This document shows, one piece after another, positions 11,502-22,957 of a stretch of DNA of 64,000 nt; position 1 is the stretch's first letter; every line of letters begins with the position of its first letter. The stretch is taken from assembly GCF_000189635.1 (NCBI RefSeq), contig NW_002475946.1:24029-88028 (forward strand), given 5' to 3'. The notes beneath the pieces are model-generated. The model was not told the DNA's origin. It saw only the letters and a program-made list of their open reading frames with translations, and ran no database searches. The stretch comes from Tetrahymena thermophila SB210. Its lineage: Eukaryota; Ciliophora; Oligohymenophorea; Hymenostomatida; Tetrahymenidae. The position numbers were made by a program, and so were the translations under genes.

Positions 11502-13921
11502 TCAAATATAGTAAAAGCTTTGCTTTAAGTCTTTGGATGGATCAATTTCCATAACATATTTTCTAAATTTTAATAGCTTACAAGCATATTTAAGTTGTGC
11601 TGGTATCTTTAATGCTCCTTGAAAATTAAAGTAATTGAAGCATTAGTAATAAGTAAATTGCCAATGCTACTCTTATGAGATTAAAGTATCATCATATAAG
11701 CATGAATATCTTGTTGGTATGCTAAAACCTTCTTAGATAATCTTAGAACAAAGAAAAAACTCAAATTTCACTTAATTATTTTGTACCAAAGGAATTACAC
11801 TTCCGGTGATATCCATCTTTTAGTCACTTTAAGAGAAAATCTATTGCTTTTTGGATTAACTAACACAAAAATAAGCAAATTTAGGTTAATAATCTTCCTT
11901 AAAAAGCCTAAAACCATTTATAATAGATTCCTTTTCTATTTATAAGGAAGGTTCTATTAAACCTTATCTATATATTATTATTTAATCAGGAAGTTGTTTT
12001 GTATTTAAAACATAATTCTTTATAGAGCTCAAAATAATTTTAGAGAGTATTGAAATTGGTCCATTTTATATCTCATTAAAAAAAATCTCTGAGTGCATTT
12101 AAGTAAAATCCTTGCTTATTGTGGTAACAACTGCTATCATTTGCTATTATTTATTAACTATAAAATTATTTTAAATTAAAAACTAATCAATAATCTTGAT
12201 TGAATTAATTAAAAATTAAATAATTTTTTCATGTAATTTATTAATTTACGATGGAGTGTTTTTTGCTCTACTGCGATTGCTATGATCATTGTTTTATTAA
12301 ATATTTGATTAGGAATGTGTGTTTACCATAAAGGATATCCTAATTTAGAAGCAATTTAGATAATTAGAGAAGAAATAGCAGCATTTTTATTTTTATGGCA
12401 AGAAAAATCATCATTGAAATGCTAGTGCTCAATGGCTACAGTAGCATACAAATATAATTTCAGTTCTTAGTAAAAAGTTTATTGTCTTGGATGGTTAAAA
12501 TTTACATAAGAAAGAATAAATTAAGGTACTTAATTCACTAAAAAGTAATTCTCCAATAAATTTATTCCATCTGAAAGATTGTGCCTTTTCATTTATATCA
12601 TAGTTGGTTGAGGAATTCTAATTCCTAGCACTTGACCTTATTCTTAAATTTATTATGATAATTATAAGCACAAATTTGCATCACTTTTTGGATATATAAA
12701 AATCCATTCTTTGAATGATATATTACTTAATATTTAGTTGGATATATTAAAATTAGTTTTAGAATTTTTTAAATCAATAAATTTTTTATTCTTTTAAAAA
12801 ATTAATTTTGGTGGATTTAATGCATATGCATTTACAGTGCAACTTTCTTTGCTAATTTATATTCCTGTTTCGTGTTGTAATTTTTATAAAAATTTTAGAT
12901 AATAAATCTTTTATCTCAAATTAACTTGAATTTGTTTAATTTTGTTGAATTTTTGAGGTTTTAGTTGGAAAAAAATCAAACAAAATTCTGGAATTAAATA
13001 AATTTCTTGATATTTAATATGTTAATCGATAGGCTAAATTGACTGTTTTTTTATGTTTACAACAAACAAAGGCTAATTCAAATCTATTATTTCTAAGTTG
13101 TACCTTTCCTTATAATACTTCTAAAATGTCATATTTTACTTATACTTCGCACAATAGAATGTACTTAGTGGATTCTTAGTATAGTCAATTCTTTATATTT
13201 AATACAGTTTGTTTAATTAGTGCTTCATCCTCACATATTTTCCTAAAATAATATCTTCAACATTCTTTTGATTCTTAACATCTTTTAGCAAGGAGCTAAG
13301 ATTTTAATCACTCAAGATTGCTTCATTTAAATTTGCTCTATAATTAATCTATTCTCTAAAAAAGCATTAAAAATTATAATGGTCTAATTGTTTGCAATCA
13401 TTTTTAGCAAGTCCAGTCTGTTTAAGAATGTCTTTTTGAAATTATTTATAAACTGATTTGTAAATAGCGCTTATACTTTATATTGCTAGACTAGATATCT
13501 TTTTTTATAAAGTTTTATTTTAATTTATTTAATTGCTTTCTGTTAAATTTAATTCTATCTCTCTTCTATAGAATATTTTTAAGCAATAAATAATATTTTC
13601 AATTTCTATATATATTTTCTAATTTTCTTCAACCTTTTTAAAAGAATAAATTTCTTGATTTGAGATAAAGTTTCTACCATATACATTTTATAACAGTTCT
13701 CGAGCTTGCCATAAAAGTTTTTTCACTCTTATGCAAGTAGAAGGAATTATTTTTATACTGTAATGGTAAATAATTATTTATTATTAAACATCATTCTTTG
13801 TATTTATAGTATTGCTCATTTAGAATAAATTAGTTCTCAATTAGACTTATTTTAAAAAGCTACCTTCCTGTTAATTACTTTGATCATATGATATAATAGG
13901 TCTTTTTGATAACTTATTCAT
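11502..13921 (-). CDS. Piwi/Argonaute-family protein, catalytic residues lost
   Basis: Two exons: 12250-13921 (557 codons plus one base) and 11502-12157, joined across a 92-nt GT...AG intron (12158-12249). This gives 775 aa ending at TGA 11502-11504. Domain order: N domain (LRTNLFQMS about residue 28; YHYSIKIIP about 52); PAZ about 235-370 (KYYKERYNLEIIDLNQPLFV, then IYLIPEFC); MID/PIWI about 405-775 (KEWIFIYP, ASKLGYPLW, LPDQIIIYRQGL, EGFSIPTRYSCLY, KIPAQLKYA). Family knowledge: slicing Argonautes use a DEDH/DEDD tetrad. Here the first Asp (usual GIDV) is Ala550, the second Asp (usual YRDG) is Gln622, and the final His (usual PTHY) is Arg707. It should bind a small RNA but not cut. I infer a TWI-family member but do not assign which one. 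An AG acceptor-like site just upstream of the ATG leaves room for a 5' exon. Confidence 0.9.
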
Positions 13922-14866
13922 ATCAGATTTCACTGTGCCTAGAAAAATATTTTTTTTATTAATAATTATAATTTTGTTTAATTTCTGAAATGATTTGTTC
14001 TATTTATTTTCAATCAGATTTAATATCTAAATCAAATATTCAATTTAATTATTTTTTGGGTTATAAATCTTACTAAATATTTGACAATAAACCAATAAAT
14101 AACATTAAACATGTAAATAAATATATTAAATTGTTAATCATAAATATAATATTAATTTTAATGAAAAAGAGCAAAATATTTAATAAATTTTATAACATTA
14201 TTTATATTTTTCATTAAAAAGTCATAAAAACCTTCAAATATCACTTATTATTTATACATGCTATGAATGAGCTTATATATAGATTGTCTCACAAATCTTA
14301 AAAGAGATAATAAGTTCTATATAAAAAATAAAGACATAACAATTTAGTCATAATAAACCATTTTATTTAGTTTAATTTGAAATAATTAAGATAAGTCTGT
14401 ATATTATTTAAGAAACAGTTATTTTAGAACTGTAAGAATAAAAAAATAATATTCTTTTTATTAATCTTTCGAAAAAAAGAAACTAGATTAATTTAACTTT
14501 TTTAAAATTTAGTGTGTAAATAAAAAACCTTTAAGAAACAGAAAATTGTAAAATAAAAGATAAATTCATAATAAGTAATAAAAAATCAGAAAAATTAAAA
14601 TTTTAAGAAATCTTTATTAATTATTTCATTCAAACTCATAAAATCTCTTAATAAGTGTTGAATTTAAAAATAGTATAAGATGAAAGGAAGAATTTTTATT
14701 TATAAACTTAACTAATAAATAAGTATTTTAAAAAAGTAGTTTGATTTATAAAAAAAAGATTAGTTTAATCGAAATTTTTTAAAATTTAAAATAAAGTATT
14801 TTTTAGAAATTTACAACATAAAATTTAAAGCCTAAAATTAAATGATTTTAAAATATAATATAAATA
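13922..14866. other. spacer between the Piwi and TPR genes
   Basis: Very AT-rich with no coding frame. An AG acceptor-like sequence (TTTTTCTAG) on the minus strand just above the Piwi start codon could mark an unseen 5' non-coding or coding exon. Confidence 0.55.
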
Positions 14867-17800
14867 TCAGCTTTTTTAATCTTTTTTTGTTGATGATCTT
14901 AAAATTCTTTTTGTCATATCTTTTTTAATTGCCTTCTTAATTATTTCTGTTTTTTTAACTATTTTCTTCTTCTGTTTAATTTATTTTAAGACAACTTTAG
15001 TTTATTTTTTAACTGTTTTTGTTTTAGTCTTTAAAATTGAAACTTTAACTTTAGATGAAGTTTTTTACTCTTTACTAATAGATTACTTCTCATTTTATTT
15101 AGCTTGCTTCGTTGTTTCTAGTGTAGAAGATTTAACCTTTTTATTAGTTAAGGGATCTTTGGTAGACGCCTAACTTCTAGTTTTTCTAAATATAACTTCT
15201 TTTTACACTTTTAGTTTGCTAGTATCTACCTTATTTTAATTTTTCTTTGATTCTTTTAATTTTTACTCAATTTAACTCTTTATATTTAACTAAGGCTTTT
15301 GTTTTTAAATATTTTATTTTTTTATACTATTTTAGTTATCATTTTACTATTTTTTAATCACTTTTTCATCTGCTTTTTCCTTCTTCTCTTTTTTTTCCAA
15401 TATTTTTACATTTTTTTATTTCTTCTACTTTTTTAAATTTTCATTTTAATTTTATGTTTTGGTTTTTGTTATTACTTTTTTCACCTTTTTAGCTACTTTG
15501 ACATCATTTTATTAAGATTATTTAGTTTTTGAGCTATTTTTTATTTTCAATTTAGACTTTTTTTGAAGTATTTTTTTACTTTTATTTTTATTTGAAACAA
15601 TTTTATTTTTAATTTTTTTCTTTTTAATAGAATTTTTAACTTCTTCATCTTCAATTTAGTTATTTTAACTTTATCCTTCTTAGGCATTTTCCTCTGTTTT
15701 TTATTCTTCATTCTCTTGCTCTAAGTTATTATTCAAATTTTCATTATTATCTTGAACAGGAATTTCATCGTCTGCATTTTAATTATTTTCTTCAATTAGA
15801 ATTTAATCATTTTCTTCATTATTGTTTTATATTTTTAATTTATCCAATTCATCTGCCAAAATTTAATCAATATCATTTCCCTCAAATAAATTTTGTATTT
15901 TAATCTTCCTAGCTTAATTTAGTAACTTTGTATAAGAATGCTAGTTTTTGTGAAAATAATTAGAATAATCTTCATATATTTCCTGCTTATCTTTAATATT
16001 TTCTTCTTTTATTTTTTATAAATATTCTCTGTAGCAATCTTCAGTGCTTTCAGAAGAAGAGCCAGGAGAAGTTAATGACTCATTAATCTCTAAATCTATT
16101 TCGTCCAGTTCACTTAAGCTATCACTTTATCCTTCTAATAGCCTTTAAATCTCTCTTTCTTCATCAATACCTTAATCTTCGTTTTCACCCTCAGCTCCTT
16201 ATTGCTCATCAGCTTTTTCATTTTTTTACTCTTTTTCTAATTTTATTTCTTCGTCTTCAATTTAATCTTTTTAATTATTTTGCTTTTCCTCTTCTTCTTA
16301 GCCATATTTTATGTTTTCCTCCTCTTAAATTTCTTCCTACTCTTCTACAACTTTCTTTGTACCTTTCTTTTTACCTTTTTTGGTTTTCTTAGAATTATTT
16401 TTTTTCCCTTTTTAATTCTTTGATTTATCTTAGTTTTCATCAATATTATCTTAGTTATTTTAACTGTTAGCATTTTCTTGTTATTATAAATTGAAGTTTG
16501 CTTCTTTTTCGTTTGCTTAGTTATTACCTTTGCTTTCTAAATCCTAACCTTTTTTACTTTATTTTTAAGTCGCCTTTTTCTTTTGCTTTTTACTTTCTCC
16601 CAGAGTTTTTAAATGATGTGTAATTCTATCCCTGAGGTGAGTGTTTGCATATTCTAATTGCTCTTTAGTTAATTCGTGAGGATAGCTAATAAAAAGCTTC
16701 ACTAATAAACTAATACATTTTTCATAGCCAACTTCTCCTTCTTTTATTTGAATCATTTAATCAAAAGACTTTTAGTAATTATTTAAGACAAAATTTATTT
16801 GAGAAAGCTGATATTTCGTGCTTTACAAATTTGGATTTATTTTAAGGACTTCCTCATATGTTTCATACGCTTTGTCTAGTTGTTTCAAAGAAGAATAAAT
16901 TAATGCCTGCATAATCAATAACTTCACTTTTCTTGGCTCTAATTCTATTGCTTTCTTAATTTAGACTAGAGAATCATCTAGGCGATTCATTTTGTTCAAA
17001 AATTTTACATATATATAGATAGAAAATGATTTATTTGGAGTTAACTCTATTATTTTTTAATACATCTCCTCCGCTTTCTCATAATCCTGAGAAACAGTGT
17101 ACAGTTCTGCTAAAATAATATTTAAAGGGATATCGTTTTAATATTTGCTATTTTTTAATTCTTCCAAATTTTAAATAGCCTCATCCAACAGACCAAGGTA
17201 TCTTTAGACTATACACATGAAAATGCACAATTTATAATTATAAGGATCATATTCTTTAGCCTTCTAAAGCATAATGTAGCTTGAGTAGTAAACTTGAGAA
17301 TAATAAAGTAGCAAACCTATTCTGTAATATTTTTCAAATTCACTGTGCTCATTTGACTTCATGAGTTGGATAGAAGGACATAAAATCCAATAAAATATAT
17401 AAAGATCTCTTGATTGCTCCAAAAAGCGTAAGACAAAAGTTTTAGCTTGTTCCTCTCTGCCAGTATAGAAATAAATGAAGCTCACTTTGATATGTCTATA
17501 AAAATTACAATTAGGACTAATTTCTATTGATTTTAAATAGCATTTAAGAGCTAAATCGTATTGCTTTTAAGCATAATAAGTTTAGCCTAAGTAATCATAA
17601 ACTTCAGCACTTTCTTTTGTAAGCTCTAAGCTCTTCAATAAAGTCTTTTGCCTATCTGACGAAATCTTATTTTAAAATAAATTATTAAAAACTTTTAAGA
17701 ATATCAAAGATTTTTTTTAAATTTCTAAAGAAAAACTTTTCCAACCTTTTTAATTGAAATTTAATTAATTTTTACATTAATCAGAATTTTTAAGATATTT

Positions 17801-18761
17801 CAACATAAAAATAGATTATTTATTTATTTATCTATTTTGCAGTGTTAAACCATAATTTTTGTAAATTTTTATGTTAATAAAATTATTAAAATATTTTAGC
17901 AAGTTTAAAATCATTGAACGATAAAATATTTATATTAAAATCTATCTCAAATAATATTTTTGTTTGTTTTGGTTTATCTTTTTTATAATGATTAAAGGTA
18001 AATTATCTAAATACTTACAAGGTTTTTTTAATAATACTGCCAAATTTTTTGTGACAATTTTCTTTGATTTCATTAAAATTATTTATACTTTAATGTAAAA
18101 ATTAAATTATTTTATCAATTAGACTCCAATTAAAATCATCTTCAAAAATTTTCTATTTGACATTTCTTAATTTTTATTTCATTTGTGTAGATGCTTGTTT
18201 GCCTAACATGTCTAATGAAATTATGATTAAAAATATTATTACTGTTTCTAGCTCTGACTTTTTTAAATGGGCAAAGACACCCCAAAGGAGATTCAATTTT
18301 CTATCATTTCCTGTTAGTGTCTCGAATTTCTCAATAGCAAATTCAAAGAAAAACTTACTTAAGTCGCTTCCTAATAATTTGCTGCTGATAGCTGCTCCTA
18401 AACAATCCATCACAGAATCTGTATCAGGCACTGAATTCAACACATAATTGAATAAAACATTAGCCCTCTTTTGGTATCCGATTTCTTTAAGAGCCCAGCC
18501 TCTTAATGCCTAAACAAGCAAATAACCAGGAGTATTCAAATTGACCATTTCAGTTAATCTGAGAGCTTCTTCTGGCTAGCCGTAGAGAAGAGCACAGAGG
18601 GCAGCTCTTGAATTAAAATCATTATCGAAAAGCAGATCATTTACTTTTTCTATCAAATACTTGACTTGGCTTAAGACCAAAAACGCTTCTTTATACTCAT
18701 GTCGATGCATGTGCGTGTCACAGACCGTAATAAACTTGATATAAGGCTCAACCAAATCCAT
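14867..18761 (-). CDS. TPR protein with long Lys/Glu-rich tail
   Basis: The start ATG at 18761 opens MDLVEPYIKF. Exon 1 (18019-18761) encodes helical TPR-like sequence (ALLYGQPEEALRLTEM, LRGWALKEIG). Preferred model: a 187-nt intron (17832-18018, donor GTAAGT) joins in frame to exon 2 (14867-17831), giving 1235 aa. Exon 2 carries clear TPRs (VYDYLGQTYYAQKQYDLALK, IILAELYTVSQDYEKAEEMY, ALIYSSLKQLDKAYETY, YEEVLKINPN). A C-terminal tail of about 560 residues follows, alternating Lys-rich and Glu/Asp-rich stretches and ending RILRSSTKKD before TGA 14867. The exon 2 frame is open throughout. Alternative: two genes, exon 1 ending after a 41-nt intron (17978-18018) at TGA 17947-17949, and a separate gene from ATG 17806 (979 aa). 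TPRs mediate protein binding; the charged tail suggests nucleic-acid, histone or tubulin contact. Function unknown. Confidence 0.75.
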
Positions 18762-19483
18762 TTTATAAAATTATTTATTTAAGCTACTAATTATATTTAT
18801 TCACTTTTGTATGAAAGAAAGAAAGACAGACAGACCTACCTGCTATATTAATTATTGGCTTATATTAGACAATTTACTTTATATGCTAATTAGATTGAAT
18901 AATATAAATATAATACAAAAACTAATAATATCAATTAATTAATTAATTCTTACTTAAAAATTCTTTTCTATTATTTAGTTGCTCTCTCTCTCTATCTTTC
19001 AAAATTTAAGTGAAATTCAGCAAATAAATTCAATTTATATTTTGTTTCTTTCTGAATTAATATTTCTATTATCAAACAAACATTCACTATTATATGATTA
19101 AACAAACACTCTCAAACATATTAATTAAATTCTTTTAATTTTTATAGATTGATTAGCTTGATTATATCTTTTATCATTTTTGTAAAATAAAATTATTTAT
19201 ATATAGGCAGGCACTTCATAAATCAAATTAGCTTCTAAAAATTTATTGCAAACAAGTATTTTATTTTTTTAAATTATTTTGTATCTAATAATGATTTTAA
19301 TATTTAATTAATTTTGAGGTTAAGATAATTAATTATAAATTGTTTGAATGAAGTTAATAAACATTTAGTTAGAAAAATAGTTAAATAAATGATAAAATAT
19401 GTATTTACATAAATTGACTATTATGATATTTTAAATATATTTATTAATATTTGAATAAAAATAATAAAAATTACATACTTATC
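18762..19483. other. spacer with short GAAA/GACA repeat
   Basis: AT-rich, no gene. A short GAAA/GACA run (about 18814-18834) lies just upstream of the TPR gene start, and a CTCT run lies at about 18981-18996. Confidence 0.55.
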
Positions 19484-21105
19484 TCAAGAAATTAACTTAA
19501 AACTTATCAATCTCTCTGATAAAATACTGTTATGAGCAAATATTCTAGACATAAAGCGATATGAAGATGTTTCCTTAAATGCTTCAAAGAATTCATTTAT
19601 GTAGGCCTCAGTTTAAACCATAATTGATGAAATAAATTGATTAGGTATTGTAATAGTACTATCCTCATTTTTTTCAATTAATTCTACTATTCTTTTACAT
19701 TGTTAATCAATTCCTATATATAATTAATATAACATAGTTTTTCATTAATATACTTGAAAAATGAATGTTTTTGAATTTTATTAATTCAATAAAATATCCA
19801 ATAATACAAAGTTTTTAATATATTTTAAAATTCAACCTAAAAAAATATAAATTAAAGTAAATAACCAATAAAATTACCATATAATTATCCTAAATAGCTA
19901 TCAACTTTATTAGGAGTAAAATAATCAGAAATTATAGCTTAAAAATAATTTTGTATCTAAGTTTCTCCATTATTTGTGTTGTTTTAAGCTTGTAAAATAT
20001 TGAACTCAGAATCGTTATTACTTATGTTGATTTCAATAGTGAGAATATCAATGAATAATTCATATATTAATGGGGCATTTATGAGATGTTCTTATGATAT
20101 CTGAGGGTTAAAAGAGTTACGATTGCATTCTCTATCAGAAAGTGTACTTAAAAAAAGTAAAAATATTTGTTTGCAATCATACTAATTTTTGTAGCACATA
20201 AATCCTTTTATATTTCCAATATTAGTTTCATGCATCAAAACATAGTTTTCATCTTGTAATTTAGCATCAACATAAACTACTGTATATCCTACAGCCAAAG
20301 CAACCCATAGATCTAATAATATTACAATCCAAAAAAATGGATTTATGCCTAAAAAATAGTAATCAGTTGAATTTGAGCAAGGGACATTCTATGTTGCAAA
20401 GAAAAATAAATTAGTAAAAATGAAGCAGGATACAATTAAATGGATATCATATTTAATTTTAAATCTTGAATCTGTGAGATCTATTTTGTAAAGGCAATAC
20501 AATAAAGCAATTACACAAAAGGTGAAATATATAGTAAAAATACAGCTGAAAATGTATCTTGCAGTATCTGAAGTGTAAATTTCTATCATCCAAAAACTGA
20601 AAGGTGACAAATAAGGCAAGAAAAAAATCATTAAAAACACAGCTGCCCACAGAATATATATGATAACCAAAATATATATCTGATTAGTAAAGAACTAAGT
20701 TAATTTTTAATGCCTTTCCCATTAAATATTGTAGGCGCAAGTGATCCTAAAACATCTTGCAATGAATAGTAATATTTAAGAGTTTTTGCTAGCTGTAAAT
20801 ATTGCAATAAAAAACTTATTTGAAAGCACAAATCTATTTAAACTTTCAACTGAGTTATCATTAGGACAGGACCATTAAGTTACATTCATTTAAGTAGGGT
20901 TTGTTTCATCATAATTGATAATTGATGATGCAACAATAATCCAAAAGCAAATAAGTTCAAAAACTAAACAATTTATGCTTAAAACAGGAGATCTTGACTT
21001 ATATTGCTACCTTTCTCTCCTCCTATAAAAATTATAAATAGGAAAGATAAGGACAGCTGATACTATTACTGCAGGTATTGAAATATAGGCAGGATGACTC
21101 AGCAT
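19484..21105 (-). CDS. 7TM receptor-like protein with C-terminal RGS domain
   Basis: Two exons, 19878-21105 and 19484-19713, with a 164-nt intron (19714-19877) split inside Gly410. The product is 485 aa, from ATG 21105 to TGA 19484-19486. Seven hydrophobic segments are seen at about residues 9-25, 46-63, 98-117, 143-166, 184-206, 221-237 and 257-279, a GPCR-like topology. RCFRITCAYN after TM3 resembles the R-rich turn of ciliate 7TM-RGS proteins. The C-terminal part (about 340-475) fits an RGS domain: LIYELFIDILTIE at the start and QTEAYINEF ... TSSYRFMS, matching the conserved DSYxRFLxS end. Family knowledge: RGS domains accelerate GTP hydrolysis by G-alpha. Inference: a membrane receptor that turns its own G protein off. 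It faces the same way as its neighbours, with separate spacers. Confidence 0.8.
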
Positions 21106-21769
21106 TTATTCTTTTCTCCTATAAAAAGATATCTAATAGTTATTGATTGATTGAAAAGAAAACTAAAATTTAACTTCTATCAAAAAACCAATAATAATTA
21201 ATTAATTATCCACTCAATATTTACATAGAAAATTAATCTAAAAAATATTTGTAATAAAAATTTGATATTAATATTTTCATTAAAAATGTAATATAACCTG
21301 AAAAATATTTATTTCTAAAAATAGCTTAATCAAGTAATATAATCTATTTTATATCTAAATAAGTTATTATAAGCTCATTAAAGATTATTATAAATTTCAT
21401 TAATTTTTTTATTCAACGAAAATATAAATTTTTAATTGATGAAATTATTTTATTTCTAGTTTAAATTTAATTAATTATATTTGACTGACTCATAAATAAA
21501 TAAGACCTACCATTTTTTATATTTTTAATACATAAATATTGATAAACTAAAAATAAATAATTATTTCACTTTTTTAATAGAATTTTATGCTTAAAAAAGA
21601 AATGTTTATCTAATTCTAAACTATGTTATATTTCTTTTTAATAAAAAGTTTCTCAATTAATAAACATTCAAAAAAATTATGAAACCATTTTAGAAATTTG
21701 GTTATTCAGTTTATAGACAGACAAATCAATAGACTTGAGTTTTTTGGATTATAAACTAAATTTTGAGGT
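21106..21769. other. AT-rich spacer
   Basis: No gene seen. It includes the likely promoter of the 7TM-RGS gene and the 3' flank of the ncRNA candidate. Confidence 0.5.
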
Positions 21770-21880
21770 AAAAAAATATCTTCTCCTTTTTATCAGAGAA
21801 GACTGTAGTACTGCTTTACGAAGTTATAGGCATATCTCCGCCTAAAACTCGCCATCGCGAGAACATTTCTTTAGGGTTTA
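21770..21880 (-). ncRNA. hairpin-rich RNA candidate, probably Pol III
   Basis: This is an island of higher G+C in AT-rich DNA with no open frame of coding character. On the minus strand three stem-loops follow each other: CTCGC-GATG-GCGAG, TAGGC-(GGAGATAT)-GCCTA, and CTTCTC-(TGATAAAAAG)-GAGAAG. The last is followed within a few bases by a run of seven T (21770-21776), a typical Pol III stop. It lies just downstream of a tRNA-like element on the same strand. I could not match it to 5S, U1, U2, U4, U5, U6, telomerase RNA or RNase P motifs known to me. The boundaries are approximate. Confidence 0.45.
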
Positions 21881-21972
21881 AATACATTCAATTAATAATT
21901 GCTATACTAACTAAATAGTTTATCTTATGTATTTCTACACAGACAATTAACTTATTAAACCCTTATTTAAAT

Positions 21973-22052
21973 TTAGATTTGAGAGGATTCGAACCTGCGG
22001 TATTCTTTATTAAATTAGAACTTTACCAATTAATCTCTCTCCCTTAATCTAA
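21973..22052 (-). pseudogene. decayed tRNA-like element
   Basis: On the minus strand there is a perfect Pol III B-box/T-loop sequence, GGTTCGAATCC, and an A-box-like AGAGATTAATTGG. The 7-bp terminal pairing TTAGATT/AATCTAA is perfect, but with it the T arm sits out of register. With the canonical register the acceptor has two mismatches, the T stem has a C-C mismatch, and the anticodon stem encloses an enlarged loop. A working cloverleaf is therefore doubtful and no anticodon can be assigned. It may instead serve as an external tRNA-type promoter for the RNA candidate 90 nt downstream. Confidence 0.4.
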
Positions 22053-22957
22053 AATTTACCTTCTTTATTTATATATTTATTAATCTATAAGCACTAATTA
22101 GCTAAATTATTATGTATAAATTATACTTTTAGATGGATAAATTCTACCAATAACGATAATACAATAATAAATGTTAAGAGTGAATTTAATTATGTATTTA
22201 ATTAATTAAATATTTAAGCAAAAATAAAAGTTCTTGATTTTAAATCTAAATAAAATAAGTAAAAGTAAGTATTTAATTTTGATAGATAAAATTATTAAAA
22301 TTAAAAATCCTTAAATATTTTCATAATTAACTGTAAAAATATTCAATAAATTTATTTTAGATCCATAAAAGCATGATAAATTATATAATATATATAAATA
22401 AAATTCTTACAGACTATTATTAAGTTAATCAATAAAATTTTCAGCTCTTTTCGATGAATTACTATTAGAATTTTATTTAAAAAGATAAAATATTTTTGTT
22501 TCATATTATGCTTTATCTTATTGAAGGCTTTTATTTTCAATTTTACAGACTTTATTTTCATAAATAGATAGTTTTTATATGCTTTTATTAAATATCAAGA
22601 ATGATTAAATAAACTGTTTTTTTCAATAACTAATTACACAAGGCAATATTAAAATAGTTAAATGAAACAATTAAAATTCAAAAAAGTATTTTAGAAGATC
22701 AAAGTTGTATTGCAAAATAAGCATTAACATTTTTGATTACTTTGTTTATAATAGTTGTAAAAATATTACTTTAAAAACTTAGAATTAGAGATATGAATAA
22801 AATAGATAGATTGATATATATATTTTTACACAAAATTTCTTTAAAAATTAATAGATAAAGCTAAAAAAGCACAATCATAAAAATTATTTTCATTTCGAAG
22901 CTTTGTTTTTTACAGCTAAATTTACAAATAATGATTAAATTTAAGATTAAAATGATA
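22053..22957. other. AT-rich spacer
   Basis: No coding or RNA signal seen between the tRNA-like element and the 3' end of the TSG101-like gene. Confidence 0.5.

Noticed and set aside
18157..18447. Plus-strand open frame of 96 codons
   Set aside because: It is antisense to exon 1 of the TPR gene, which has the better coding signal and ciliate-code continuity.
21770..21880. The hairpin block as 5S rRNA, U6 or telomerase RNA
   Set aside because: Only a few bases resemble U6 (TTCGTAAAGC); the conserved cores of these RNAs are absent.
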